Below, one piece after another: positions 26,601-34,153 of a stretch of 64,000 nucleotides of DNA (positions are counted from its first letter, which is position 1; each line of letters opens with the position of its first letter). The notes under the pieces are model-generated. The model ran no database searches. It was not told where the DNA came from and saw only the letters and a list, made by a program, of their open reading frames with translations. The translations under genes were made by a program, and so were the position numbers. Origin of the DNA: an uncultured Acetatifactor sp. (GTDB lineage Bacteria; Bacillota; Clostridia; Lachnospirales; Lachnospiraceae); NCBI GenBank assembly GCA_947586055.1, contig CANPXL010000001.1:1-64000 (forward strand), read 5' to 3'.

Positions 26601-28179
26601 TTGCGAAGAAAACAGCATGGCGGATCAGTTTGCAAAAGAGCATAAGCTCCAGTCTTCCTATCAGGCGCCTGAAATTTATTACAACGTCCGGTTCTTTTAT
26701 TACGACGATGACAATGCGGCTCACCAGATCGGGGACACGCAGGAAATTCAGTTTGGCCAGAGCGCAAAGGCGCCGGAGCTTCCCGGGGAGGCATTGAAGG
26801 AAGGGTATACCTTCACGGGATGGCTTCCCGATACGTGGCAGGCCGTGACAGGGAATGTGGATACCTATGCTCAGTTTGTGAAGGATGACGCCATACAGTA
26901 CACCGTTATCTTCATGGATGACGATGGTCAGGAGATCAGCAGACAGACGGTAAACAAGGGAAATTCGGCGGTAATTCCCCAGAACCCTGTCAGAGCAGGA
27001 TATGTTTTCCTGGGATGGAAGCTGGTAGGAGGAACGGGAGATTATGTGACTTCCCTCTCCAATATTCAGGCGGATATGACGCTGATCGCACAGTACCGTC
27101 TGGCGGATGGCGGCTCCGGCAGCGGAACTTCTCCCGGCCCCGGTGCCAGCGGCAGTCCGAATCCCGGTGCCAGCGGCAGCCCGAATCCCGGCGGCTCCGC
27201 GAGCCCCAGTCCCGGTACGAACGGCTCCGCAAGCCCCAGCCCCGGCACGAATAGTTCCGCAAGTCCCAGCCCCGGCGCGGCAGGTACCTTTTATACGCTG
27301 ACGGTGCAGAACGGGAGCGGCTCCGGCAGCTATCTGGAAGGCTCACAGCCCGTCATTATTGCGAACGACCCGGCTTCCGGGCAGGAATTCGACTACTGGT
27401 CCGTCAGCCCTGAGGACGTTAAGATCGCAAGCAAGGTGTTGTCCGCATCCATCGTTACGATGCCGGCGAAAGACGTGACCGTGACAGCGCATTATAAGGC
27501 AAAAACCGGTAGCAGCGGCGGAGGTTCCACCGGAAGCGGCAACAGCAGCAAGAGACCCAACGGCACTTCCGGAGTGGTGAGCAGAGGCGGTACAACGGTT
27601 GTGATCGACAAGAACGGTCTGTCCAATACGGGCGTGGTTTCCGCGACGGTAAACGGCTCTTCCGACAATTTTACCGTAAAGATATCGGAGTCGGCGGAAG
27701 CAACGGAAGCGGCGCTTCGGGCGCTGATGGCGGAGTACGGAGACAACCTTGACAATATTAAGTTCTTCCCCATGGATATTTCCCTTTATGATTCCACGGG
27801 GACGACAAAGATAACGGACACGACGGGGCTGTCTGTGAGCATCACGCTTCCGCTGCCGGATTCTCTGATCACCTACGCGGGCAACAACAAGGTGGCCAGT
27901 GTTGTAAACGACCGGCTGGAGCGGCTGTCCGCAAGATTTACCACAATACAGGGCGTGTCCTGTATCACCTTTACGGCAGAGCATTTCTCGCCCTATGTGA
28001 TCTATGTGAACACCGGAGATCTTTCGTCTGGGCTTGTGTCTGACGAAACGCCGAAGACCGGAGATTTTATCCATCCGAAATGGTTTCTTTCCATCGCACT
28101 TGCGTGTCTGTCCTTTGTATTGTTCATGCAGCGTGACACGAAGAAGCCTAAAAAGGTGAAAGCAAAAGTCAGAGCGTAA
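23695..28179 (+). CDS. Large cell-wall-anchored leucine-rich-repeat (BspA-type) surface protein
   Basis: A secreted 1494-residue protein. The N-terminal signal (charged residues 1-26, hydrophobic 28-45) is followed by BspA/LRR_5 repeats of about 23 residues in two blocks (about 265-460 and 560-960), with phrases such as IGDYAFYGCTNLSSITL. Next come two InlB-type repeats (about 995-1135; GYTFTGWL, GYVFLGWK), a Ser/Pro/Gly linker (about 1140-1200), a bacterial repeat domain, a beta-rich segment and the sorting signal TPKTG at 1452-1456, with a hydrophobic helix and basic tail. TPKTG is close to the (S/N)PxTG motif of some class B sortases. Its start follows the sortase stop by four bases with AAGGAG inside the sortase end. 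Such proteins often mediate host or bacterial adhesion. Confidence 0.9.
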   Translation: MAEKEIKKTVQKGSTGKKRRLKRSVRKSLGALSLAAAIAVAAIPVENLEAQPTTASDTDWGTLEKNMPGASGIPEVKDDDKIYTTGDGIFQFAYVAPDGGSGNKVAVILGYDKDGSLQNGALTIPNTVDAYARLSDNLGTGNGYTAIGKSGYFLYYKVEEQESISDGNVQTITHYEPCYYETKNKWQYADGSSDTERPLESFYYYPDNEVTPDKDPLPTTSPDNQWIKDIAVRYIGNQYLESDDKGGWKVAGSVTYSNRETKGIFANAGNIVTLNVGDQLSGIGDYAFYGCTNLSSITLNNGLNTIGVGAFAECINMNRANIDIHSMVSVIGDYAFYRCRALMNFALPNQVRQIGNSAFENCEALQSFTMGVVNPDGSQENGLLNSLGSHVFKNCKSLKNICFRSQFDENVPLSTFEGCNALEFIEVENSTIDFTEDGAYKFENFKADVLPTFYFKGIKDSTLHKTATEHEVAFSYFDNALQKDVYELTVDGIVYRVDDSDNLVYCDTTNHLNFPETVSLPDNIGPNHIRVIDTSTFQNRCELTMITIPSSITEIKAEAFKGCHQLKWVIFKDPNSGLTIGQHAFQTQETTCNKPEHQSALREQPELNFVGPISYASAPFNYAMTNGETIDNGSQPTTYIKYYSGWPSHLAVVYNPEKDENELVDYPTLSGLVDYSADKYKYLTPDQAGAMASALSKYKANLAEAGSQVLSTDEQAAIDAALHLVLPEGIEGFKDGLFVEKEGAAGEEKTEGDKTITAASLRNIDDEAFKGHKNLVQVTLTDVTQSIGDHAFEDCEKLTSVNLPGTVSSMGIRPFAGCSELSSVNFGGGPFFTCDNSIIYELDSSGAKNKLVECLEGRRSTVITSDETEGITELYPEAFMETGVLSVDMGNSRINVVPQSAFANTDHLAIVVLPRTMNAGRIESGAFANSAIESLTIPGEYINVTEGAFSDAEGANVAPHFADKSMIVICEENSMADQFAKEHKLQSSYQAPEIYYNVRFFYYDDDNAAHQIGDTQEIQFGQSAKAPELPGEALKEGYTFTGWLPDTWQAVTGNVDTYAQFVKDDAIQYTVIFMDDDGQEISRQTVNKGNSAVIPQNPVRAGYVFLGWKLVGGTGDYVTSLSNIQADMTLIAQYRLADGGSGSGTSPGPGASGSPNPGASGSPNPGGSASPSPGTNGSASPSPGTNSSASPSPGAAGTFYTLTVQNGSGSGSYLEGSQPVIIANDPASGQEFDYWSVSPEDVKIASKVLSASIVTMPAKDVTVTAHYKAKTGSSGGGSTGSGNSSKRPNGTSGVVSRGGTTVVIDKNGLSNTGVVSATVNGSSDNFTVKISESAEATEAALRALMAEYGDNLDNIKFFPMDISLYDSTGTTKITDTTGLSVSITLPLPDSLITYAGNNKVASVVNDRLERLSARFTTIQGVSCITFTAEHFSPYVIYVNTGDLSSGLVSDETPKTGDFIHPKWFLSIALACLSFVLFMQRDTKKPKKVKAKVRA

Positions 28180-28201
28180 AAGTCTGAAAAGGGAAGAGTA
28201 T

Positions 28202-30352
28202 ATGGGGAAAAGGAAACAGCTGTGCGGGGCCTTGCTGGTAATTGCGGCGCTGATCATCATGCAGCTTCCTGTATCGGAAGCGGAGGCGGCGTCGTCATCC
28301 GCTTCCGATTTTAAAATTGAGGGAAGTACGCTGGTCAGGTACCGGGGAAAGGATAAGAATGTGTCTGTACCGGATAACGTGGAGGTCATTGCCGAGGAAG
28401 CGTTTGAGGGAAACGACAGGATCGAACTGGTGGTGCTGCCCAATTCCGTAAAGGAAATTGAAGCGTATTCCTTTTGGGGATGTGACAACCTTGACACAGT
28501 GGTGCTGGGAAAGGGCATGAAGCAGGTGGGCGACTATGCGTTCGCAGGCTGTAAAGGGCTGGAACAGATGACGCTTCCGTCTACGGTCAAGTCCATCGGC
28601 ATCATGGCGTTCGGGGACTGCGTAAATCTGAAGGATATTTCCATTCCGGCTGAGACCGCGGCCATCCATGAGACGGCGTTTGACGGATGCAGCAAGGTGA
28701 CCATTCACTGTGACAAGGGAAGCGCCGCGGATCTTTTTGCCAGGACGTTTTATGAGAAACAGCAGGAGATGCCGGAATATGAGGATGTGCCGGATTACGA
28801 CCCGGACGGGACAGAGGACTCCGCGGCGGACGATTCACCGGTTTCTCCCGCACCGTCGCCTGTTGCAAGCGAGGAACCGGCTCCTTCGGACGGTCAGGAG
28901 CTGGGAAACACAAAGATTGTGGGAAACCGCGCGGTAGTGTTTGTCAACGCCGGAGCGCTGAACGTCTACGATGCTTCCGCCATTGCGCCGACTCAGGCGC
29001 CTGCGGCGGATTTTGGCGCGGGAACGCCGCAGGCCGGTCTTCCGAAATATACGGTGGTTGACGGGAAAGTGGTTGCCGATCAGGCATATTATAAAAACGC
29101 CGATATCAGTGAAATAACACTGCCGGCGGGAATCGAAGAGATCGGTCAGTTTTCCTTTGCAAGAAGCGCGCTGACCGGGATCGAAATGCCGCAGGGGCTT
29201 CAGAGGATCTGTTACGGCGCGTTCTATCACTGCGACGATCTGAAGGAACTGGAACTGCCGGATACCGTGATGCTGGTGGAACCGAAGGCGTTTGAACATA
29301 CGGGCTGGGTGGACGGCTTTTTAGACGGCGGTGCGGGGGAAGGAGATTTCCTGATCAGCGGCGGCGTGCTTATAGCGTACCGGGGAACCGGGAAGGAGGT
29401 TGCCATTCCGGAGGGCGTCCGGGTCATCGCGGCGGAGGCGTTCCGCGGACACAGCGAGATGGAGTCCGTGACCATGCCGGGGAGCCTGCGTGTGATCGGC
29501 GAGGGCGCGTTTGAGGACTGTACCGGTATCAAAAAGATACTTTTAAACGAGGGTCTGGAACAGATTAAGGACCGTGCTTTTTTAAACTGTGCCGCAAAAA
29601 CCGTCCGTGTGCCAGCCACCGTGAAGACGGTGGGACTGCGCGCATTGGAAGGGGCGGAAGCGGAGTACGAGGGGGAAGTTCCGGAAACAACCTTTGAGAC
29701 TTCCGCCGCAAGGCTGTCCAACGAGATGTACAGGGCGCCGGAACCGGATGCGGAAGCCATTGCGGACGGTGTGACCGTGGAAGAGCCGGAAGGCGCCACG
29801 GCCGTCTTGGAGGGCGCGGCGAGAAGCTATCTGCTGGAGATGCCGGAAAGTCAGGACACCCGCTCCGTGGCGGACGCGTTTCAACGGGTTTTCGGCGTTC
29901 AGCCGCCGGAAGGGACCCGGATTTACGACATGAATCTGGCGGACAGCAGCGGGATTCCCCTGACGAAGCTGGGGAGACAGATGCTGACCGTGGTGCTGCC
30001 CCTGCCCGACAGTCTGAAGGGAAAAGAGTTGAGACTGTTTTTTCTGGACAGGAACGGCCAGCTTGAAGAAAAAAATCTGGAGCTTGTCACGGCGGACGGC
30101 GTGGAAGCAGTGCGCTTTTCCGTCAATACGGCGTCCCAGTTTGCGCTCTGCCCTACCGGCGGGAAGGCGGACGGGGAGCCGATAGAGATCAGTGTGGAGA
30201 TGGGGAGTATGGCAGCGCCTCCTGGGAAGACGACAGTCGGTTTAGGGTTCGCAGGGAAGGCCGTTCTGGCAGGCGCGGTTTTTCTCACGGGACTTGTATT
30301 ACTTTGGTCGGGCAGAGGGAGACGTGTCCGGCCCAGTGAGAACCATCGATAA
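28202..30352 (+). CDS. Second leucine-rich-repeat (BspA-type) surface protein, membrane-anchored
   Basis: A secreted 716-residue protein with a signal peptide (about 1-28, ending VSEAEAA). It has LRR_5 repeats in two blocks (about 45-180 and 290-480), separated by a Pro/Ser/Asp-rich linker (about 195-230). A C-terminal beta-rich region resembles that near the end of the larger protein (LTVVLPLPDSL versus ITLPLPDSL). A final hydrophobic helix (about 680-702) and basic tail follow, but I find no xPxTG motif, so it may be kept in the membrane rather than in the wall. It is 22 bases downstream of the larger LRR gene and probably arose from it by duplication. Confidence 0.88.
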   Translation: MGKRKQLCGALLVIAALIIMQLPVSEAEAASSSASDFKIEGSTLVRYRGKDKNVSVPDNVEVIAEEAFEGNDRIELVVLPNSVKEIEAYSFWGCDNLDTVVLGKGMKQVGDYAFAGCKGLEQMTLPSTVKSIGIMAFGDCVNLKDISIPAETAAIHETAFDGCSKVTIHCDKGSAADLFARTFYEKQQEMPEYEDVPDYDPDGTEDSAADDSPVSPAPSPVASEEPAPSDGQELGNTKIVGNRAVVFVNAGALNVYDASAIAPTQAPAADFGAGTPQAGLPKYTVVDGKVVADQAYYKNADISEITLPAGIEEIGQFSFARSALTGIEMPQGLQRICYGAFYHCDDLKELELPDTVMLVEPKAFEHTGWVDGFLDGGAGEGDFLISGGVLIAYRGTGKEVAIPEGVRVIAAEAFRGHSEMESVTMPGSLRVIGEGAFEDCTGIKKILLNEGLEQIKDRAFLNCAAKTVRVPATVKTVGLRALEGAEAEYEGEVPETTFETSAARLSNEMYRAPEPDAEAIADGVTVEEPEGATAVLEGAARSYLLEMPESQDTRSVADAFQRVFGVQPPEGTRIYDMNLADSSGIPLTKLGRQMLTVVLPLPDSLKGKELRLFFLDRNGQLEEKNLELVTADGVEAVRFSVNTASQFALCPTGGKADGEPIEISVEMGSMAAPPGKTTVGLGFAGKAVLAGAVFLTGLVLLWSGRGRRVRPSENHR

Positions 30353-30390
30353 GAAACGTTGGACCGTAAATTTGGGAAAGCACTAAAATG

Positions 30391-30438
30391 ACGCTCCGGC
30401 ATATTATGAAATAAAGTATATGCCGGGGCGTTTTCTGT
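30391..30438 (+). terminator. Terminator of the sortase-LRR operon
   Basis: ACGCTCCGGCATAT (30391-30404) pairs over 14 positions (one G-U) with 30418-30431, then TTTTCTGTT. It ends two bases before the annotated start of the protease gene. Confidence 0.88.
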
Positions 30439-30439
30439 T

Positions 30440-31372
30440 ATGCAGCGGGTGAGGGAGCAGGTGGAAGACATCTCCGGCGAGAGACTGGACGGGGGCGCCG
30501 GAATTACCGTCGCGCTTCTTGACACCGGCGTTGCGCCCCATCCGGATCTGGCCGGAAGAATCCTGTGTTTTCGGGATTTTGTGAGCGAAAGCTTTCAGAC
30601 GGATTTCCGGGACGGCATTTCCTACGACGATAACGGGCACGGAACGCATGTGGCCGGAATCCTTTGCGGCAGCGGCAAATTGTCTCAGGGAAAATACAGG
30701 GGACTTGCCCCCGGCGCAAAGCTTGTGGTCGGAAAGGTTCTGGACGACAAGGGGGACGGCTCCACCGAAGCCATGCTCCGTGGCCTGGACTGGGTCATGG
30801 AGATACGGGAGCGGTACCGTGTCCGCATTTTGAATATATCCGTGGGAATCGGAGATCTGGACGATAAAAGGAAGGAATGGGCGCTGAGAAGAAAGCTGGA
30901 AAGGCTCTGGCAGCTGGGAATACTGGTGGTCTGCGCCGCGGGGAACAAGGGCCCCGGGGACGGCACAGTCTCTTCCGTTGGCGGCAATTCCAAGGTGGTG
31001 ACCGTGGGCTGTCACGACGGAAGCTTTCAGGCGGGGGCTCCGTGGCTGTGCGCCAACTATTCCGGGCGGGGCATGCCCGGGGCAGTGATCAGGAAGCCGG
31101 ATCTTGTGGCGCCCGGAACGGATATTGTATCCTGCTGCGCCGACTGCTGCCGGTTTCACGGAAGATGGGTGAACGCTTATGTAACGAAGAGCGGGACTTC
31201 CATGGCCACGCCCATTGTGTCGGGCGCGGCAGCTCTGTGTCTGCAGAAATTCCCGTCCATGACAAACGAAGAATGCAGGCAGAAGCTGCAGTATACCGCG
31301 ACGGATCTTGGCGCGCCCTGGAACCAGCAGGGTTGGGGTATGCTGAACGTGCGGCGGCTGTTGTTGGGATGA
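30440..31372 (+). CDS. Subtilisin-like (S8) serine protease, apparently intracellular
   Basis: A 310-residue protease with the full triad: Asp28 in LLDTG, His67 in NGHGTHVAG and Ser254 in SGTSMATP. The oxyanion Asn is in AAGNKGPG. There is no signal peptide and almost no propeptide, which resembles intracellular serine proteases (IspA-like) of Firmicutes. The start is uncertain. ATG 30440 lies immediately after the terminator of the LRR operon with no Shine-Dalgarno site, and GTG codons at 30449 and 30461 are alternatives. It may be read from a weak promoter just upstream or as a leaderless message. Confidence 0.88.
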   Translation: MQRVREQVEDISGERLDGGAGITVALLDTGVAPHPDLAGRILCFRDFVSESFQTDFRDGISYDDNGHGTHVAGILCGSGKLSQGKYRGLAPGAKLVVGKVLDDKGDGSTEAMLRGLDWVMEIRERYRVRILNISVGIGDLDDKRKEWALRRKLERLWQLGILVVCAAGNKGPGDGTVSSVGGNSKVVTVGCHDGSFQAGAPWLCANYSGRGMPGAVIRKPDLVAPGTDIVSCCADCCRFHGRWVNAYVTKSGTSMATPIVSGAAALCLQKFPSMTNEECRQKLQYTATDLGAPWNQQGWGMLNVRRLLLG

Positions 31373-31383
31373 GCGCATGGTTG

Positions 31384-31415
31384 AAATGCGTGATAAAAAA
31401 ACAGCGCATTTTTGA
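31384..31415 (+). terminator. Weak terminator after the S8 protease
   Basis: AAATGCG (31384-31390) pairs with CGCATTT (31405-31411), followed by two further Ts; the stem is only seven base pairs with a 14-base loop. Confidence 0.4.
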
Positions 31416-31485
31416 TGCATTTGCGGATAAATCTGCGGCTGCTGAACAGGCGTCGAAAGGACGACAACATTTTTTTCAGTGTGTC

Positions 31486-31544
31486 TTGCAATATAACCGT
31501 ATTGATGATAAAATGTGAAGCAGATATAGAAAAACAATATCTGC
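31486..31544 (+). promoter_or_regulatory. Promoter with downstream inverted repeat, in front of the AT-rich two-gene islet
   Basis: TTGCAA (31486-31491), 17-base spacer, TAAAAT (31509-31514). At the expected start there is an inverted repeat GCAGATAT (31520-31527) / ATATCTGC (31537-31544), which could be an operator or a 5' hairpin. The rest of the 300-base gap (31373-31672) holds the weak terminator and an untranslated leader of about 150 bases with nothing else I recognise. Confidence 0.65.
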
Positions 31545-31672
31545 TATGCGGCGGGAATGATTTTGTTTCGGCGTGGCACAATATTTAAAAACCAGATGTA
31601 AAGATTATAACTACAATATCAGATGCGGGAGCATGGCTTTAGAGCGGCGGCACATAGGGAGGTGGCCTGTCT

Positions 31673-31942
31673 ATGGAATTGCAAAGAATTACAAAACAAA
31701 ATATTGTTAAGACAACGGGTCGCTCGATGGCAGAACTTTTAGTAAAACCTCCGTGCGAAAATTATGATTTGAAAATTTTGAAGCGACAGAGTGATCCCGG
31801 GGATATTGATCTGCTGGTTCGGGGAAATCCCCAGTTGACGTTGGGCCTTACCACACCGATTGAGAGTGTGGACGCATACTTTGGCAGAAAAATCAGGAAA
31901 AATACATGCGAGGACAAAAATGACGATGCAGGATATATCTAA
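31673..31942 (+). CDS. Hypothetical 89-residue protein, first gene of an AT-rich pair
   Basis: A small soluble protein preceded by GGGAGGTGG at good spacing, so it is very likely translated. I recognise no family. The middle contains DPGDIDLLVRG, which superficially resembles the DxD of minimal nucleotidyltransferases. However, the preceding GSxARG loop is missing and the protein is too short, so I do not call it one. Its last 22 bases overlap the start of the next gene, so the two are translationally coupled. Base composition is visibly more AT-rich than in the flanking genes. Confidence 0.65.
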   Translation: MELQRITKQNIVKTTGRSMAELLVKPPCENYDLKILKRQSDPGDIDLLVRGNPQLTLGLTTPIESVDAYFGRKIRKNTCEDKNDDAGYI

Positions 31943-32630
31943 TCGCAATAACTGTGACAGAGATTCTGCTTTGGATGACAGGCGAATAGTCAATGCTCGT
32001 AACTGGTATGGGCATGAAGAACAGATAAATCGTATCTTTTCACTGTACAGGGATAAGATAAATCCCCTAATCTCGGTATACAATGTTCTGGAAAACAGTT
32101 TCCCGATTGGTGTCATTAATGAATTAAGGGACGTCTTTTCTCATTTGACTCAGAGTTTACTGGCTGACAATGAAGAGACGATCGATCGACATCTGGATAA
32201 GGCGGAGCGTCACCTGAAGAGATCTTCTGTCGATGCATTTAAATACGCTTCAATGGCGTATTCAAGGGTGTATGATGAATTCAGGGAAACCTATAGGAAT
32301 GTGGACCTGAGTCATGTTGATAACGGAGAATTTCTTCCCAGGCTTACGAAACTGAATGCATCTGCTGAACAGTTAATGTATAAAGCAAAAATGATAGAAT
32401 CAGATATACATAGCGATGAGGACATGTATATTGCCTATGAAGCTGCATTTAATTGTTACGCCGAACTTTACGAATGTATCATGGATGCCCTGAACGCGAC
32501 GGAAAAGATCCGATTAAGGGCAGAAGAAAATCAGGCTGTCCGAAAGAAGGAACACAGGACGGACAGACTGATTGGCATTCTTGGAATTTTGGTAGGAATT
32601 GCGGGCATTGTAATTGGCCTTTTCCTATGA
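31920..32630 (+). CDS. HEPN-like domain protein with C-terminal membrane anchor
   Basis: A helical cytoplasmic region of about 210 residues is followed by one C-terminal hydrophobic helix (RLIGILGILVGIAGIVIGLF, 216-235), so the protein is probably tail-anchored. Residues 68-76 read ELRDVFSHL, giving the Rx4H arrangement (Arg70, His75) typical of HEPN RNase domains. The following HLDKAERHLKRSSVDAFKY resembles helices that accompany HEPN-like domains. I inferred this by eye; no search was run. ATG 31920 has GAGGA just upstream; ATG 31926 is equally possible. It overlaps the 89-residue gene. A role as a toxin or abortive-infection effector is conceivable but not shown. Confidence 0.6.
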   Translation: MTMQDISNRNNCDRDSALDDRRIVNARNWYGHEEQINRIFSLYRDKINPLISVYNVLENSFPIGVINELRDVFSHLTQSLLADNEETIDRHLDKAERHLKRSSVDAFKYASMAYSRVYDEFRETYRNVDLSHVDNGEFLPRLTKLNASAEQLMYKAKMIESDIHSDEDMYIAYEAAFNCYAELYECIMDALNATEKIRLRAEENQAVRKKEHRTDRLIGILGILVGIAGIVIGLFL

Positions 32631-32665
32631 AAGGAACCAGATAAATTATTCTCTGCATAAAGCAC

Positions 32666-32694
32666 TTGACATGGCTCGTATGATTGTATACAAT
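32666..32694 (+). promoter_or_regulatory. Promoter of the citrate synthase-gntR-icd operon
   Basis: A perfect TTGACA (32666-32671), 17-base spacer and TACAAT (32689-32694). It lies 43 bases before the start codon and 36 bases after the end of the HEPN-like gene. The -10 box sits in the right half of a large palindrome. Confidence 0.82.
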
Positions 32695-32705
32695 TATACG
32701 AGCCA
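32672..32705 (+). promoter_or_regulatory. 34-bp palindromic operator, probably for the GntR/FCD regulator
   Basis: The two 17-base arms (32672-32688 and 32689-32705) are inverted copies with a single mismatch. The centre reads ATTGTATACAAT, the kind of TNGTNNNACNA core bound by FadR/FCD-type GntR regulators. It fills the region from inside the spacer across the -10 box to the transcription start, so a bound repressor would block RNA polymerase. The operon it precedes encodes such a regulator, pointing to autoregulation. Confidence 0.78.
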
Positions 32706-32736
32706 AACAATTTATAAAAAAGGAGACGGAGCGGAT

Positions 32737-34140
32737 ATGAGAGAGAACGAGACCTTTCAGAATCGACCTGTCACAATGAATCCCAAAAACAACCTGCTGC
32801 AGATAGAGGAACATATGTACATACTGGACGACGTGTCAAAGCCAAACGTGTTCCGGAATATGTTCCCGTACTCGGAAATTCCGAAGATTCCGTTTAACGA
32901 CAGGATCGTGCCCCATAATATGCCGAAGGATATCTGGATCACCGATACCACCTTCCGGGACGGCCAGCAGTCCAGAGCGCCCTATACGACGGAGCAGATC
33001 GTCACGATTTACGACTATCTCCATAAGCTGGGCGGTCCAAACGGCATGATTCGTGCCAGCGAATTTTTCCTGTACAGCAAGAAGGACCGGGACGCGGTTT
33101 ACAAGTGCATGGAGCGGGGCTATCAGTTCCCGGAGGTCACAAGCTGGATCCGTGCCAGCAAGGAGGACTTCAAGCTGGTAAAGGAAATCGGCATGAAGGA
33201 GACGGGCATTCTGGTCAGCTGTTCCGACTACCATATTTTCCTGAAACTGAAGATGACGAGGCGTCAGGCCATGGATCATTATTTAAGCGTGATCCGGGAC
33301 TGCCTGGAAGAAGGGATCAGCCCCCGGTGTCATCTGGAGGATATTACGAGAGCCGATATTTACGGTTATGTTGTGCCTTTCTGTCTGGAGCTGATGCGCC
33401 TGATGGAGGAATATAAGATTCCCATTAAGGTCCGGGCCTGCGACACCATGGGCTACGGCGTGAATTTCCCCGGCGCGGTGATCCCGAGAAGCGTACAGGG
33501 CATCATCTATGCGCTCTATACCCATGCAGGCGTCCCCCATGAGCTGATCGAGTGGCATGGACACAACGATTTTTACAAGGCGGTGAGCAATTCCACTACC
33601 GCATGGCTTTATGGCTGTGCGGGCGTAAATACGTCGCTGTTCGGCATCGGGGAACGGACGGGCAATACGCCTCTGGAGGCAATGGTGTTTGAGTATGCGC
33701 AGCTGAAGGGCAATCTCAACGGAATGGATACCACGGTGATCACCGAGCTGGCGGAGTATTATGAGAAGGAGATCGGTTATCAGATACCGCCCAGAACCCC
33801 TTTTGTGGGAAAGAACTTTAATGTGACCCGAGCGGGGATTCACGCGGACGGCCTTCTGAAGAATGAAGAGATCTACAATATTTTTGATACGGAGAAATTC
33901 CTGAACCGCCCGGTGCTCTGCGCCGTGTCCAACACCTCCGGTCTGGCGGGCATCGCCCACTGGCTGAATACCTATTACGGCCTGAAGGGAGAAAAACAGG
34001 TGGATAAGACCTCCGAACTGGTGAAGGAAATCAAGGCTTGGGTGGACGAGGAATATGCGGGAGGGCGCGTGACCGTCATGACGGACGAAGAGATCGTGGC
34101 CTGCGTGGAGAGGATCTGCAAAGAAAAAAACTGGAAATGA
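32737..34140 (+). CDS. Re-citrate synthase candidate (HMGL/isopropylmalate synthase-like family)
   Basis: A 467-residue DRE-TIM barrel enzyme of the isopropylmalate/homocitrate synthase superfamily. Visible motifs are the catalytic DTTFRDGQQS near residue 68, the metal-binding HGHND and a C-terminal helical region. It lacks the LeuA regulatory domain. The clustering with NADP-isocitrate dehydrogenase and the divergent N-terminus (NMFPYSEIPKIPFN) resemble the clostridial Re-citrate synthase, which condenses oxaloacetate and acetyl-CoA to citrate in organisms without the usual enzyme. No aconitase gene is in this window. ATG 32737 follows AAAGGAGA; a longer frame from 32614 would run through the promoter and operator and is rejected. 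Confidence 0.75.
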   Translation: MRENETFQNRPVTMNPKNNLLQIEEHMYILDDVSKPNVFRNMFPYSEIPKIPFNDRIVPHNMPKDIWITDTTFRDGQQSRAPYTTEQIVTIYDYLHKLGGPNGMIRASEFFLYSKKDRDAVYKCMERGYQFPEVTSWIRASKEDFKLVKEIGMKETGILVSCSDYHIFLKLKMTRRQAMDHYLSVIRDCLEEGISPRCHLEDITRADIYGYVVPFCLELMRLMEEYKIPIKVRACDTMGYGVNFPGAVIPRSVQGIIYALYTHAGVPHELIEWHGHNDFYKAVSNSTTAWLYGCAGVNTSLFGIGERTGNTPLEAMVFEYAQLKGNLNGMDTTVITELAEYYEKEIGYQIPPRTPFVGKNFNVTRAGIHADGLLKNEEIYNIFDTEKFLNRPVLCAVSNTSGLAGIAHWLNTYYGLKGEKQVDKTSELVKEIKAWVDEEYAGGRVTVMTDEEIVACVERICKEKNWK

Positions 34141-34153
34141 TAATGGAGAAAAA

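Noticed and set aside
31673-31942. DIDLLVRG in the 89-residue protein as a minimal nucleotidyltransferase (MNT) motif
   Set aside because: An MNT antitoxin would fit the HEPN partner well, but the upstream GSxARG loop is missing and the protein is too short for the fold, so I keep it as unknown.
32614-32736. Longer N-terminus of the citrate synthase-like protein
   Set aside because: It would be translated from DNA that holds the TTGACA/TACAAT promoter and the palindrome, and it overlaps the HEPN-like gene.
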